A DNA stretch of 64,000 nt from Adiantum capillus-veneris (GCA_014529385.2 CM043960.1:76405910-76469909); one strand, 5' to 3'; positions 45,169 to 56,999 are shown, counted from the stretch's first letter. Program-made: numbers and translations. The notes: generated by a model from the letters alone, not told the origin.

Positions 45169-46560
45169 TCAAGTCTGTCGCTGGTAATCTGTGCACAAAG
45201 AGTCGTTTTTTCTTGTTTGTGAGGTACCTGCAATGCAATGTACGCGATAAGACATTGGGATACATGAGCACGATAGAGACATCAACGTATAAAAGTAATA
45301 CATGTAGCTTAGTACCTTTCGCATGTTACACTTGAAAACAAATTTTGAAGGCAAATTGAGATCGGACTCATTTAACAGATCCTCTCGAACCTGTCTTAAA
45401 GTGACATTTGATCTAACCACAACAACTGTAAGAAAATAATTTGAAAACCATATCTCGATGGACATCAAGGGATTAAAAGCATCGTCACTTAAATCTTGAT
45501 CCATAGCTACCAACTGACCATTCACTCGATGCCACCTCATGTAGTAGAAAGAAACTATAAAATTTTGTGATGCTATCATACACTTGCACACAACCGAGCG
45601 CTTGTCAACTTTGCACAAAATGCCTTCAGAATCACTGACATCCCAATTATCATCCAAAAAATCAAGGCAAGTTTGGGATTTGCAGATGAACATGGTTTCT
45701 GTTTGTCTAACCTCCTCATCGTGGAAGAAATCTATAAAGACATGTAATGGCATAAATAGACTGACTCGTACTTGCCTGCTTGCAATGTTTGGTCGCAAAC
45801 ACTTCAAAATTTCTTGATGAAGCTTGAGTTTAAAACACTCAGAGGTTTCTGAAGTTGGAACTGGCCACTTTGGGGAATCTTGTTGGGGAAGAGGGAAAGG
45901 TTTCAAAGTGCCAAATCCATGGACAGAGCAAGGGGCGTTGTAAAAGTAGTTGTAAAAGAAAACTCCCCTCTCTACGAGAGCTCTTCTCGCACTAGTTCTG
46001 TACATAAGTTCTCCCACCGAAGCATGAAAAGCATAAAAAATACCAATTATGCACTCAACTGGTTGCCAGTCTTCTTTGTTAGAAGGATAAATATCTGCAA
46101 AAACAAAAGATAAGAGAATGGTCACAAGAAATAGTCAACAAAATAACTTGAAAGATCTTTAAAAACATTTTAGCAATATAGTAGTCACACAATTTGGTCT
46201 ATGAGCAGGAAAACCCAAAGGTGACTGTTGTAGTCGTAGTTCGGAGTGCATATATTCATGCTCAATGAGCACCTCTTTCACTCTCTTTACCGTTTGAGAC
46301 AAGCGAAAATCTTTCACACGTCCTTTGTAGCTGTTGATGAATTCATTTGACATCCGTTTTCTTCTTCTTGTTTGAAGTAGAACCCAACTACCAATGGTGA
46401 CTGTGGTAGACATCCAGCGACCATGGTCTAAGTCAAAGCTATTGAATAGTTCCACAGATTTAACAGAGGCGGATGGTCGTCGTGGTCGTCTTCCTTCCAT
46501 CTCTGCTTCTATTAGTTGTGAAGTGACACTACGCAAAAACGATAAAAGAAAAGAGGCTCA
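45169..46560 (-). pseudogene. Unknown protein of the multi-gene element, several exons
   Basis: On the minus strand an exon at about 46159-46536 carries MEGRRPRRPSASVKSVELF, HGRWMSTTVTIGSWVLLQTR and SELRLQQSPLGFP. A GT-AG intron ends at 46095, and the next exon (46094 to about 45345) carries EDWQPVECIIGIFYAFHA, CSVHGFGTLKPFPLPQ, VRVSLFMPLHVFIDFF, DDNWDVSDSEG and VTLRQVREDL followed by LPSKFVF. A likely last exon starts near 45236. The final VTLRQVREDL-LPSKFVF stretch has a beta-grasp-like look (ubiquitin-like), which would be notable beside a Ulp1 gene, but this is weak inference. I recognise no family. It lies next to the right inverted repeat and points inward. Confidence 0.45.
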
Positions 46561-46828
46561 CTAGTTTACACAAGAAGTAGTAGCTTGAAAAGTGTTCATC
46601 AAAAGACGTGCCTCATTGAATGTGAGTTATGGCACATTCGGCGCTTGTCGTCCATGGCAGGAGAATAATTTGCATAAATCGCGTCGTATCTTCTTATTGA
46701 GATCTTTTTAGCAGAAAAAACTCTTTTTTGAAAACGCACAAATTTGAGATAAAAATCAAATAAATTGGAGCTACCGTTGTGGTGACTCAAACTCTGTTGG
46801 TTGAACAACATTCTCTCTCTAACGCCAA

Positions 46829-46862
46829 AAAGTCCTTTTTTGAGTCCAAACTTTTCCTAATG
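46829..46862 (-). repeat. Right terminal inverted repeat of the multi-gene element
   Basis: It is the reverse complement of the left end at 34387-34420 (25 of 26 outer bases). Confidence 0.75.
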
Positions 46863-47794
46863 TCATGAGTTGTAAACTTTCTTGCCTCTCTATGTAATTA
46901 CTTCGTGCCTCCCTTGTAATCCTTTTTGGATTTAATTGAAGAAATAACCCTTTTTTGAAAAATTTGAGTATTGTTCATACTTCCTTGTCTTGAAATGTCA
47001 GTCTCTCCTCTTTAATTAAATTCTTAAGGACAACTCTATTTAGTGCTTTCAGCAAAGGGTCTTCTGTTTATGATAGCCTTGAGTAAAAATTTCAACTTTT
47101 AGTTCTTGGCTAACTCATAAGTTTGTTTTCTTATTCTTCTTTGGAGTTTAAATATATGTAATATTTATGAGCTTATCTATTGCACTTTCCCATCTTTAAG
47201 GGATTTCTTTTGGTCGAACTCAAAAAAAAAAACTTGGTCATCACTTGCACTCTTAAGATTCTTTCTTATGACTTGCAATTTGGCAATCCAATTCTTCACT
47301 TGATCAAAAAAATCCTTATGTCTCAAGATTATCTTGGTACGATTTACAGTAATCTTGAATTCTCATAAAGTCCTAACAATAGAAAACTTGGAAAATCCGC
47401 AACTCTTGCGCTCAACAAGACTTCTTCAATTCAGTGGATAAGTACTCAATTTTTCATTGTATTAATGTAAACAAAAATGCCATCCTTGCCATTCCATGTA
47501 ATTTTCCAATCTTGATAAATTCCAACCTTCATAAATCTCTCATTTATGAGCTTCCTAAAATGTTCCAGCATAGCGAGCCTTCGCTCTAGCGTTGCAATTT
47601 CCATCCTCTCATAGATAAGCCGTTGAATTTCTTCTGGCAGATCCCAAGCCATCTTGAAAATTTTTGAATAATTTATTGGAACATCAAGACTCCATTTTGT
47701 AATATAATTGAAATTTGGATGCTAGACTGAGTTGTTTCTCTTATGCATTAATCTTAAATCCAAAATTCTAAATTCCAAGGTCCAAGATTCAAAA
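46863..47794 (-). other. Gypsy leader and possible gag start
   Basis: In element orientation this follows the primer-binding site. A minus-strand frame at 47446-47652 (MAWDLPEEIQRL then ERRLAMLEHFRKL) has the position expected for the start of gag, but it is short and no capsid motif is clear. The rest shows no coding content. Confidence 0.35.
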
Positions 47795-47810
47795 TTAGGC
47801 TCTGATACCA
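47795..47810 (-). promoter_or_regulatory. Primer-binding site of the gypsy element
   Basis: On the minus strand it reads TGGTATCAGAGCCTAA, the exact complement expected for the 3' end of plant initiator tRNA-Met. It sits two bases inside the LTR and fixes the element's orientation as minus. Confidence 0.93.
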
Positions 47811-47812
47811 CT

Positions 47813-50800
47813 TGTGAGGGCCATACCTAGACTCGACCCTACTCACTTCCCTCAGTCCTCCAGACCGTTCTAGGGAATGACGTAGATCTATCTGCAGGTA
47901 TCTCTCCCACTTGGGACCGACACTCAGATAGGACACCGATCTATCTCGAATGCCAACGCAAGGGGGTACATCCCTTCATTCAACGATTCTATCCGCTTCT
48001 CATAATCAATCTGTCCTTGACAGCTTTTCGCACCCAAAATTCTGGTCCTTTGTCTTAATTCTCTTGATCTTTAACTTGAGGATCTGCTCTTGCTTTCCTG
48101 TTCTCCCTTGGTTCATGGCGATAACCCCTTTTTCCCAACAAGCAGGCACGGCATTTATCACTTTCCCCTTAGGAAGAGGGATCTTGTAATCCTACCTGGT
48201 CTCGCTCGTCCTCGATTACCCATTTTTATCCCACATAATCCTAGCGTTTAACATAAAATTTTTAAATCAATATCCGGCTATCTGACCCTCTGGATCCTCC
48301 TACCCACCGAACCATTTCATGAAAATCCCTTCCCGAGGTAGTACTTAACTACTACAAAATCAGGAAGATAGTAGTCTATCAGACATCATCAAACAACAAG
48401 TAGCCTGCAATCTGTTGCATACCCTCGTTCAAGGAAATTCATCTGGTTGTTCCCACCAGATCTTTATTTAGAAACTTTTAATTCATTTCCTTTCTTTTAA
48501 TTAGCTTGTAACTAGTTTCCTAACTAATCATGCAACACATTTAGTTTCAACCAATTCATCTTGCCTCCCCATTCAGGCCAAGGTAATCGGTTATAAGCCA
48601 TCAAAATGGCAACACCTTCACAATATTTTCCAGAATTAAGTGTTTGGGAAAGTCTCATCAAGTAATTTAATCATTCCTTCCTAAGCATTTTATTTCGAAA
48701 GGTATAGCATCATCTGGTGACAGATGCACATGATAGCTCCTATATTCCTAGCCTTTCCTGTTCTTTTTTAAGCAACCAAGTCGAACAAATTTTCTTAATT
48801 AAATTTACATCATCCTCCCTGAGTATGACCTTCTCATCCAACTATTGGCATCAGGCCATACCCGGATTATGGCCGATTTCCAATAAGATACCGCGAGTAC
48901 TTCACCCGGCCGGGCAAAAATAAAACAAAGCCATTCATCCTTATCCCTCAGGCATGAATGACCTAGGTATAACAACTTTCCGGTTACGCTGCCCTAGCCG
49001 AAAAGAGCCAATCTCTGTCAAGTTCCTCAAGAGAATCCTCTCAATGGGCCGGCCTTTCAATCAAATTGACCCCAAGAAGATTCATCTTGGTTTCCGGTCA
49101 TTTCCAAACAATCTTCAAAACTCCTAGTTAAATCTATGTTTTATAATGGGCTATCCCTATTATCTCTCGAGATTCCTTCTTTAACTCCTAGTTGGTGATT
49201 TCTAGGGTCATTCATTTATCAACCTTAATTCCTACTTTCATTAATTATCTACTAGCCAAGTTTATTAGAAAATACAAGCGAGTTTTTGCCATAGGCATTT
49301 GATGGTTAATGTCTCTTCGGAAATGCTAAATTTTTAAGTTCAATCCCCGTTTTGTAAGATTCCCAGGTTTTTGCAATCCTTTGCCATCCATGGGGCATCT
49401 CCATGGAAGCTTGTAGAGTTTTCGGTTCAAACAACACGGAGATCAATTCCGTGAAGTTATCCGCTATCTCCCCCATCCCGTATTTGCAAACAAACTTAAA
49501 ATTGGAAACTTTAGAAATACTCTTTCATACCAAAAATTGAACTACTTTTATCAAGCTTATACAACTACTCTTTTCTTATGGTGCCTAGCTTTCCATTTAA
49601 GAAGCTAGAGGGTCATCCTATAATTTATGAGTTTTCGAGCTTTCCATTAAAGCTTAAACCTCAAATACAAGGTAGTCACAAAAGCTTACACCTAAGTGCA
49701 AAGTTACCATTAATGATTAGCTTAAGAGTGAAAATCTACCTTTGAAACTTAACTTAATGATGCATAGATACTCTTAGTACTTAACCCTAATTGCGAGGTT
49801 TCCATTAAAGCTTAAACCTAAAATACAAAGTAGTCACTAAAGCTTACACCTAAGGGAAAATTTACCATTAAAGATTAGCTTAAGAGTGAAAATCTACCTT
49901 GGAAGCTTAGCTTAATGATGCATAGATACTCTTAGCACTTAACCCTAATTGCGAGGTTTCCATTAAAGCTTAAACCTAAAACACAAGGTAGTCACTAAAG
50001 CTTACACCTAAGTGCAAAGTTACCATTAAAGCTTAGCTTAAGAGTGAAAATTTACCTTGGAAGCTTAGCTTAATGATGCATAGACACTCTTAGCACTTAA
50101 CCCTAATTGCGAAGTTTCCATTAAATCTTAAACCTAAAATACAAGGTAGTCACTAAAGCTTACACTTAAGTGCAAAGTTACCATTAAAGCTTAGCTTAAG
50201 AGTGAAAATCTACCTTGGAAGCTTAACTTTATGATGCATAGATACTCTTATCACTCGACCCTAATTGCAAGGTTTCCATTAAAGCTTAAACCTAAAATAA
50301 TGCACATAAACCTTCCTAGTATTAAAACACATGGATTAATTAATCCTGCTAGAAATGAAGATTACCTCCTCTAAACAAGAGGGAAGTGGGGTTGAAGTCC
50401 TTCTTGAAGAGATGTGAGGCTCAAGGAAGAAGGAAAGGGATTTATGGTGAAGAGGAAGGAGAGAGGAGCTTCTTCACAAAACCCTCAAGGGTTTGGCCTT
50501 CAAAAGAGGAAGAGAGTTGAGGGTTTGGCCTTCAAGAGAGGGAGAGAGCAAGAGCAAGGTTTAATGGAAACCTCGATTTACTTAATCATAATCTTGAGCA
50601 TGGGAAGTATGCAAGTGTGTAAAATTACAAAGGAGAGGAGGTGCTTATATAGGAAATGGTGGGTATTCTTTTCTCAAATCCTATTGGACCCCAATTCTCT
50701 TCTCAAATTCTATTGGACCCCAATTCTCCTCTCAATTTCTATTGGACCCCATTTCTCTTCTCAAATGCTACTGGACCCCAATTCTCTTCTTAATTCCTAT

Positions 50801-51171
50801 TGGACCCTAATTCTCTTCTCAAATGCTATTGGACCCCAATTCTCTTCTTAATTCCTATTGGACCCCAATTTTCTTCTTAGTTCTTATCTCTTAACTTTAT
50901 CTTTCAATCAAGTTAGTCCCTTTTTCTCCCAATTCCCGATCTCAATCAGTTCCCACGCGGATTTTGACGAAGAAGTATAAAAATAATCTTAATATTTTTT
51001 TGGAAAAATATAGGGATGACGTAATTTCTTATCCAAAATATCCTTGTCTTTTCATTCTGGAGTAAAGTCTCGTTGTCCGCATGACTTCGTTGTCGGTCTT
51101 GCTTTTTCTAAATTATTTTCTAAGCTGAAAAAAGTTATGAATGGCTCTAGGGGTTAGGGAGGGACCTTACA
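47813..51171 (-). repeat. 5' LTR of the gypsy element (3359 bp)
   Basis: It is nearly identical in layout to 28569-31642. It is longer mainly because it holds four 158-bp repeat units instead of two. TATA box on the minus strand at about 50643-50653. Confidence 0.95.
49644..50275. repeat. 158-bp tandem repeat within the LTR, four units
   Basis: Unit starts (CCATTAAA) at 49644, 49802, 49960 and 50118, with a fifth start at 50276, give an exact 158-bp period. Confidence 0.95.
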
Positions 51172-51176
51172 TGCAC
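51172..51176 (+). repeat. 5-bp target-site duplication TGCAC, right
   Basis: It matches 28564-28568 and lies directly outside the right LTR. Confidence 0.95.
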
Positions 51177-53839
51177 GTTTTGGGCATCTGAATTTTTTCA
51201 TGCTGTGTTTGCAAAAATCTGATATGGTTGCTTCTTTGCTGCCTCTTGAAGCACCTGTCACACATGCTTGTAAAGGCTCTATTTTGGGTAAAATGCAATG
51301 TTGTATGTTTCCAAAGGATGGTTTAATTAGGGCCACATGCAGGTTGTAGCTTGTGCATAGTGATGTTTGTGGGCCCATGCAAACTCTATCCTTGGGAAAT
51401 TACCTTTACTTCGTGACTTTCATTGATAATTACTCCAGGCATGCATGGGTATGTCCACTTAAAGCAAAGTCCGAAGTTTTTATGTGCTTCAAACAATTTC
51501 TGGCTATGACTGAAAATGTCTCGAAATGTACTATGGGCAACCTCCGTTCCTATCGAGGGGGGAATATATGTCTCATGAATTTAATGCATTTTTGGCTAGT
51601 CATGGGGTAAAACACCAATGTACAGTGCCTTACATGCCTCAACAAAATGGTGTTGCTGAGAGGAAAAACATGTCACTTATGAAAATGGCATGATGGATGG
51701 TCAAAAATCAAGCTTTGCCACATTCCTTTTGGCTTGAGGCCATCATGTGTGCCACTTATGTACTTAATAGGTATCTTACAAAAGCTTTGCAGTCTATTAC
51801 TCCATATGAAGCATGGCATGGTAGAAAGCTTTCTATTGAGCACATGCGTGTTTTTGACTGTTTGGCATATGCTTTGGTGCCACAAACACAACACAAAAAA
51901 TTGGATGATAAGTCTGTCAAATGTATTTCTGTTGGTTATAGTGTTAAAGAAAAGGTTACAAGTTGTATCATTTGCAAACAAAGCGTATTCTCATTTCACA
52001 TTTTGTAGTGTTTGTGGAAGATTCTATTCAACTCTTGCTGTCATGTACTAGAGACAATAATGTAAGCTCACAGGACATTTATGACACCTTGTTGCCTCTT
52101 TTCTGTGGTTGAAGTTTGAATGTAAATTCCTATGAGGAAAATGTACATCCTATCGGGGTTTTCAGAAATGTTATAGATCAGCCTATTACTGGTGCAGATG
52201 TACATGATGTACTTGATGGGAAAATGGCTGAAAATGAGCAGGCTAGAGGTATGCCAAAATGGCTGGTGCATACATTGCGTGACAGTAAATTGGATGCACC
52301 TTTGTCTAGTTGTACTTGTTCAGGCTCTCGCCATGCATCTTATGCATTAGACTATTATGCTTTGGTTGTGTCTAGCTTACATGATGTTGAGGAACCTCTG
52401 CCTTTTATGAAGCACATAATTCAAAAAATGGGATGGCTGCCATGCAATCAGAATATGATGCACTTATAAAAAATGACACATGGACTTTATGTGATTTGCC
52501 TCTTGGAAAAAAGGCCATTGGTACAAAGTGGGTTTACAAGTTGAAATGCAAGCCGGATGGTGAGGTTGATCGCCATAAGACTCGACTTGTTACAAAAGGC
52601 TATGCGCAACAAAAAGGCATAGATTATGAAGAAAATTTTGCTCCCACTTGTCGTATAACTACTATTCGTTTTCTATGTGCATTGGCAACTCATTTTGGTT
52701 GGGATGTACATCAATCCGATATTGTTACTGCTTTCTTGAATGGTGATATTTTTTAGGAAGTCAAAGTAACGCAACCTCGCGATTTTGTCAAGAAAAGACA
52801 AGAGGACAAAGTGTGTAGATGTAATAAGGCTTTGTATGGGTTGAAGAAATCTCCTCGTGCTTGGTATGAGAAAGCTGACACTCATTTGGTCAAACGAGGC
52901 TTTTGTAACAATCCAACAGAAAGCACATTGTATGTCAAGCGTGAGGGCGATGTTCTTCTCATTGTTGTTCTTTATGTGGATGATTTGTTGATCACTACTC
53001 TCAATGAGGCACACATTGCTGAATTTAAGGCTGATTTGAATGCTACTTTCAAGATGAGAGATTTGGTATTGTTGCATCATTACTTGGGCATACAGTTTAA
53101 GCATTGTGATGGTGATATTGCCTTGTGTTAGAAAAGTTACATAGAGACATTGCTATGTAAGTTTGGACTTGAGGATTGCAAACCTATTGCCATTCCCATA
53201 GAAACAAGTTTGCAATTTAGTCTATATGATGGTGGTGATCTTGCTGAAGTCACTCTTTACCAATCTGCTATTGGCTACCTCATTTATGTATGCAAGACGA
53301 GGTCGGATATTCAGTTTGCAGTCTCACAGGTTAGTAGATTTATGCATAGCCCAAGTCTAAGCATTGGCTGGCAGTCAAGAGTATTTTTTGCTACTTGAGT
53401 GGCACTTTACATCTTGGCTTGTTTTATCCCAAGGGGGGATCATTGCCGCCAGACTTACATGCTTTTTAGAACTCAAATTTGACTGGTTGTTTTGACACGC
53501 GAGTGTCCACAAGTGGTTTTTGTTTCATGCTTGGTAGTTCATGTATATCATGGTTGAGCAAGAAGCAACCTATTGTGGACACTTCGAGTTGTGAGGCAGA
53601 GTACAGGGCAGTTCTTACAACTACGGTTGAGTGTGTATGGTTCAGACGCCTTCTGGCTTATTTGGGTGTTGGAAAGGACTTTGCCAACACTATCTACACT
53701 GACATTTACATTGGTAGTTGCGAGGAACCCAATTTTTCATGCTCGCACAAAGCACATTGAGGTGCATTACCACTATGTCAGGGAGAGGCAAGTGTTAGCA
53801 TTTAGTGTTATAAAACAATGGAATGAACTTCAAAGATAA
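51177..53839 (+). pseudogene. Copia integrase-reverse transcriptase-RNase H, second part of the split polyprotein
   Basis: The reading resumes with the RFGHLNF motif that continues the WHA of 28568. Integrase: LVHSDVCGPMQ (first Asp, near 51350), then YFVTFIDNYSRHAWV. After a frame change come MPQQNGVAERKN-like sequence (51640-51670) and HSFWLEAIMCATYVLNR. Reverse transcriptase: GTKWVYKLKCKPDGEV, KTRLVTKGYAQQKGIDYEE, QSDIVTAFLNGD, NKALYGLKKSPRAWY and LYVDDLLI (the YVDD active site, near 52974). RNase H: SWLSKKQPIVDTSSCEAEYR, then RTKHIEVHYHYVRE. Stops at 52756, 53129 and 53396 and several frameshifts break it, and the normal NPADxLTK tail is missing after 53780. Copia family, inactive. Confidence 0.93.
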
Positions 53840-55240
53840 GTTTTCAAGTCACATGTAAGCTATAGACATAATTTCATACTTGAGCACGTGTTGAATAAGA
53901 GCATAATTTTGGTCTTCCAAAGGTCCCCTCATGAAATTGGTACTATTCTAGTGCAATTTGACAACTACAAATGACTTTATATGTTTAAACCAAGAAACTA
54001 CGTATTTTTTGGGCTCCCTAACTCAAGTAAATCTCGTTTCTTGAACTCTATCTTGAATTCTTTATCATGCAAAAACTCTTAAAAATCTTGAGGTCTCCAT
54101 AATAACATTCAAACCAAGATTTTAGGCACCCCAATTGTGTATACACCACGTATTTTGATACATTTAGTTGATCTACATGGAAAGTTTGATATTATTTGAG
54201 GTTTTGAATGCTTATGTCTCAAGAATGAAAATATGAAAGTTTTCTCTTATGAAGTTTTGAATATTTAAAATGATCCAATACTTGTTGCATACCAAATCCC
54301 TTCTACTTGCCACCTTGAGTGCTCAATGGAAAGGGCAAGCAATGTATCACTTTCTAAAACTCACAAATACATCAGAAACATATTTTTCTTTGTATACAAC
54401 GATATGCTTAAAATGACCATATCAAACAAATGGAACTTTCCATTATTCTATATACTTCAAAGTCAAATTTTTTGCACATGAAACTTTCAATTATCTATAG
54501 AAAAATTGTGGAAGAGTCACCTAAAATTTTCTACAAGGTCACTTCATTTTTTCTTGAGCTTATAAAGGCAATTTTTTCAAAGCGTCAATCGCAGTCTTAC
54601 GCGGGTCAACTTGATGAGTATAGTTCTTGATTATGATAGATTCTAAGATGCAAGGTTATATTTTTAAAAGATCTTATAGCTAACATATTTAAGCATATCA
54701 AGAGGGTTTTCTTAAATAAACCGTCTAATGCAAGTAGTATTTAATTTAAATTTGTTAAATAAGGACACTTAAAGTGTCCTGTTTTGGTACCAAACTAGTG
54801 TTAAGAACTGAATTTAGTTACAAACTTGGAATCCCTTGGCCCCTTTACACTCTTTAATAGTCAATGATAATACAACAACTTTGGACTTTTACGGGATTTC
54901 TGATTAATACATGAAGTTCTGATATAATCAATGAGGGTAAAAATAAGAATCATGTCCTTCTGTTAGTTGAGAAGCTAACATTCCCCCCCCTCCTTGACTG
55001 TGTCGTTAGTGACACAGTTACTTAGGTGCTAAGTAGTGGTTGGGTTGTTTGGATTTAGTCCTCTTTGCATGATGCAGGCCTTGCTTGTACTTAAGACAAA
55101 GCTCTTTATCTTTGGTGGACATAAATTGCATAGCGATATTGTTCCTCCGTTCCGCTGCTAAATAACTTACAAATCTTGCTCGGAGACTAGTGATGGATGG
55201 CCAAAAATATTTGATTTGTAAGTGAAGAATCCTGTATAAA
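53840..55240. other. AT-rich non-coding stretch
   Basis: No coding frame, LTR end or RNA gene is visible. A small palindrome CTGTGTCGTTAGTGACACAG lies near 54998-55017. A poly-C run of eight is at about 54975-54983. Confidence 0.4.
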
Positions 55241-55495
55241 ATGCCTTCTCTAAGGTTTGCATGCAGTAGGATGGCAAGAACATCACTCGAGCATAAAATA
55301 CGTGGAGCATTTCCTTCTAAGGTTGGCCTGATAGATTATAGCACAATCCATTTTTACCTTCGAGGAATGACAACCATGATGCATCTATTTGTTTTGCACG
55401 GTGGAAAGTCTATAGACACGCAAGGACTTGTAGATTTTTACCATCATGATGTAGACCAAATCTGGTATTCCTTTGAAAAGTTGAATAGTCAATGA
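55241..55495 (+). CDS. Hypothetical 84-codon frame
   Basis: ATG frame with no motif I recognise, in a region of decayed retroelement sequence. It may be accidental. Confidence 0.2.
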   Translation: MPSLRFACSRMARTSLEHKIRGAFPSKVGLIDYSTIHFYLRGMTTMMHLFVLHGGKSIDTQGLVDFYHHDVDQIWYSFEKLNSQ

Positions 55496-55519
55496 AAGAT
55501 TGTCCACCATATAATCTTC

Positions 55520-56525
55520 AGTAGGGATGCCATTCGGTGGTGGTGGAAACATGGGATAATTTAGCCAGGTTGGCCACTTTTGTTGAATGATGAGGTTTTG
55601 TTACCAATTGTGGACTCTTGGAGGCTCTAGCTTCCTCTTGAGAAATCACAAGCTCTAGGAGATTGCCTTCTTGAGTGGTTTTTGCTTCAAAATCCATGAA
55701 TTTGCATCTGTATCTCCCATTTTGCGTGTGTTTGCTCTTCCCCCGAAGTGGATACATATGCTTTAGCTACCTCTTGAGCTTTGCGAAGGTCTTCTTTAAG
55801 TTGTGCAATTTCCATCTGCTGATATCCTTCTTCCCATTGCATAAAGCCAATGGAGAGCTCTCACCGCTGCATCTGTTCCAACTTTATTTCCATCTCCATG
55901 TCTCTAACCTTTGGCTCTAGGGCTTTGTAGGCCTCATCCGTGCCTTGTATTGTGGCCACAGTGGGGTTAGCTTTGAGCTGATTGAGTAGCATGTTCTGCT
56001 CCTGGCAATGAGATTCTTATTTTACCAGTTGAGTATTAGCAATATTCAACTGGATCTGCAGCCTTTGAATTGTTGAGGTTGAATCTTGTAAAGCAGTGGT
56101 TGCCTCTTGAAGTTGTTGCTCTTGCTGTTGATTCTTTGCTTTGAAGGCTTCCAAGTCCGCTTCAAACTTTCCAATGAGTTCTTTCAATTGCTTGTGTTTG
56201 ATTTCCATTGCTTCTTTGTATGCATGCTTCATTAAAAGAGTTTGCAATGTCGAGCCTTTCATCTGAGTACTCCAGTCGATGATACAAGTTGTGAAGTTGT
56301 TGATGGACGAGCATATATTTCTTCTTTCATTCGATCCACAACTTCATGTGCATACTGGGAGTACTCATCAATGTCTTCTAAACTTTCCAAATTTTTGGAA
56401 TGTCTCACTTTAGGCTGATCCAATTGTGTATCCAGAGCCTCAGTTGGGAGTGCTTCATTTGGCTTGTCAACTTGTTCCTCCATAGGCTTCTTGAGAGGTT
56501 CGATTTGTGCTTCTACATTTCGCAC
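55520..56525 (-). pseudogene. Coiled-coil protein relic (gag-like), minus strand
   Basis: Reading from 56525: an acidic start (EAQIEPLKKPMEEQVDKP), SLEDIDEYSQYAHEVV, then from 56262 a long Gln/Glu-rich coiled coil (KHKQLKELIGKFEADLEAF, NQQQEQQLQEATTALQD). It is followed, past stops, by further heptads (EIKLEQMQR; AQLKEDLRKAQEVAKAY). It resembles the charged coiled coil at 1134-1484 in style, not detectably in sequence. Several stops break the frame. The start codon at 56525 lies in the context of a retroelement leader; no pol domain follows. Family unknown. Confidence 0.4.
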
Positions 56526-56965
56526 CCTATGCTAGTGGGGGCAAGGTGGAAATTTCATCCCACAAGGTCGCACCCAAATTTCAAATGGGAAAAAAAGGGA
56601 ACACTTAGTTTTAAGGGAAACATGGGAGCATTTGAATGGAGAGGAGAGGCCTACAAAAGAGGTAACGTCTCCCTTCTTAAAAGATAGCTTAAACCCTTCC
56701 ATTTTTTGAAAGTGCTAGTGGGATTAATCTAAAGCTTAGATATTTAAGGAGAAAAACATGGACCTGATATTATCTAATAAGTACTTACCATGCTAGCCCA
56801 TGGTGCAACCCATCTCTGAAGGCTGTAGAGGCGGGTGGGCCAGCTCTCCGGGTTAGCGGGAAGGTGGAGGCGGGATAGCGACGTGACTGGCAGCCGTTTG
56901 ATGGGTAGGTAGAATAAAAAGCAACCTGCGTGGTCTAGTAAAAGCGTTGAAACTCAAAAGGTAAA

Positions 56966-56999
<34 letters not shown>

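Larger units (their letters stand above)
34387..46862. mobile_element. 12.5-kb multi-gene element with inverted-repeat ends; encodes H3-Ulp1 fusion
   Basis: The left end CATTAGAAAAAGTTTGGACT..., from 34387, and the right end (reverse complement from 46862), CATTAGGAAAAGTTTGGACT..., match at 25 of 26 bases and remain similar for about 34 bp. Between them lie four substantial spliced genes in alternating orientation: transposase-like (35523-38324, +), unknown (38504-40103, -), H3-Ulp1 (40902-42632, +) and unknown (45169-46560, -). Two short tandem related frames (44011-44438) are also present. No matching target duplication is visible next to these ends (GATCT left, TCATG right). The set does not correspond to a transposon superfamily I can name with certainty. 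Confidence 0.7.
28569..51171 (-). mobile_element. Complete Ty3/gypsy element with ~3-kb LTRs, minus orientation
   Basis: Direct repeats 28569-31642 and 47813-51171 start TGTGAGGG and end CCTTACA on the plus strand, flanked by TGCAC on both sides. A primer-binding site complementary to initiator tRNA-Met sits inside the right LTR on the minus strand, so transcription runs right to left. Integrase sequence lies near the left LTR (32757-33560, minus), the correct place for a gypsy element. Gag and most of reverse transcriptase are not recognisable. Much of the interior is occupied by a 12.5-kb multi-gene element. Some spacing and RNase-H sequence was also lost. Confidence 0.93.
26533..53839 (+). 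mobile_element. Ty1/copia element, 3'-truncated and split by a gypsy insertion
   Basis: The 5' end carries a probable LTR ending CCAACA (26747) and a primer-binding site, TGGTATCATAGCAGG (26750-26764), close to the complement of plant initiator tRNA-Met. The gag-pol frame runs from 27054 to 28568, is interrupted by a complete gypsy element (28569-51171), and resumes at 51177 to about 53839. Domain order gag, protease, integrase, reverse transcriptase, RNase H is the copia order. No 3' LTR is visible after 53839, so the element is truncated or its end has diverged. Confidence 0.88.

Noticed and set aside
34378-46872. Target-site duplication for the 12.5-kb element
   Set aside because: I compared the bases next to both inverted ends (GATCT and TCATG) and one-base shifts; none match, so none is claimed.
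50414-50851. 145-codon frame in the right LTR and its counterpart at 30875-31329
   Set aside because: Both lie within the LTRs, on the strand opposite to element transcription, and the repeat part is the 30-bp U3 array.
54998-55017. Short palindrome CTGTGTC...GACACAG as a terminator or binding site
   Set aside because: Seven-base arms without context are expected by chance in DNA of this length.
55675-55920. 81-codon plus-strand frame with hydrophobic segments (possible membrane protein)
   Set aside because: It is the antisense shadow of the minus-strand coiled-coil relic.
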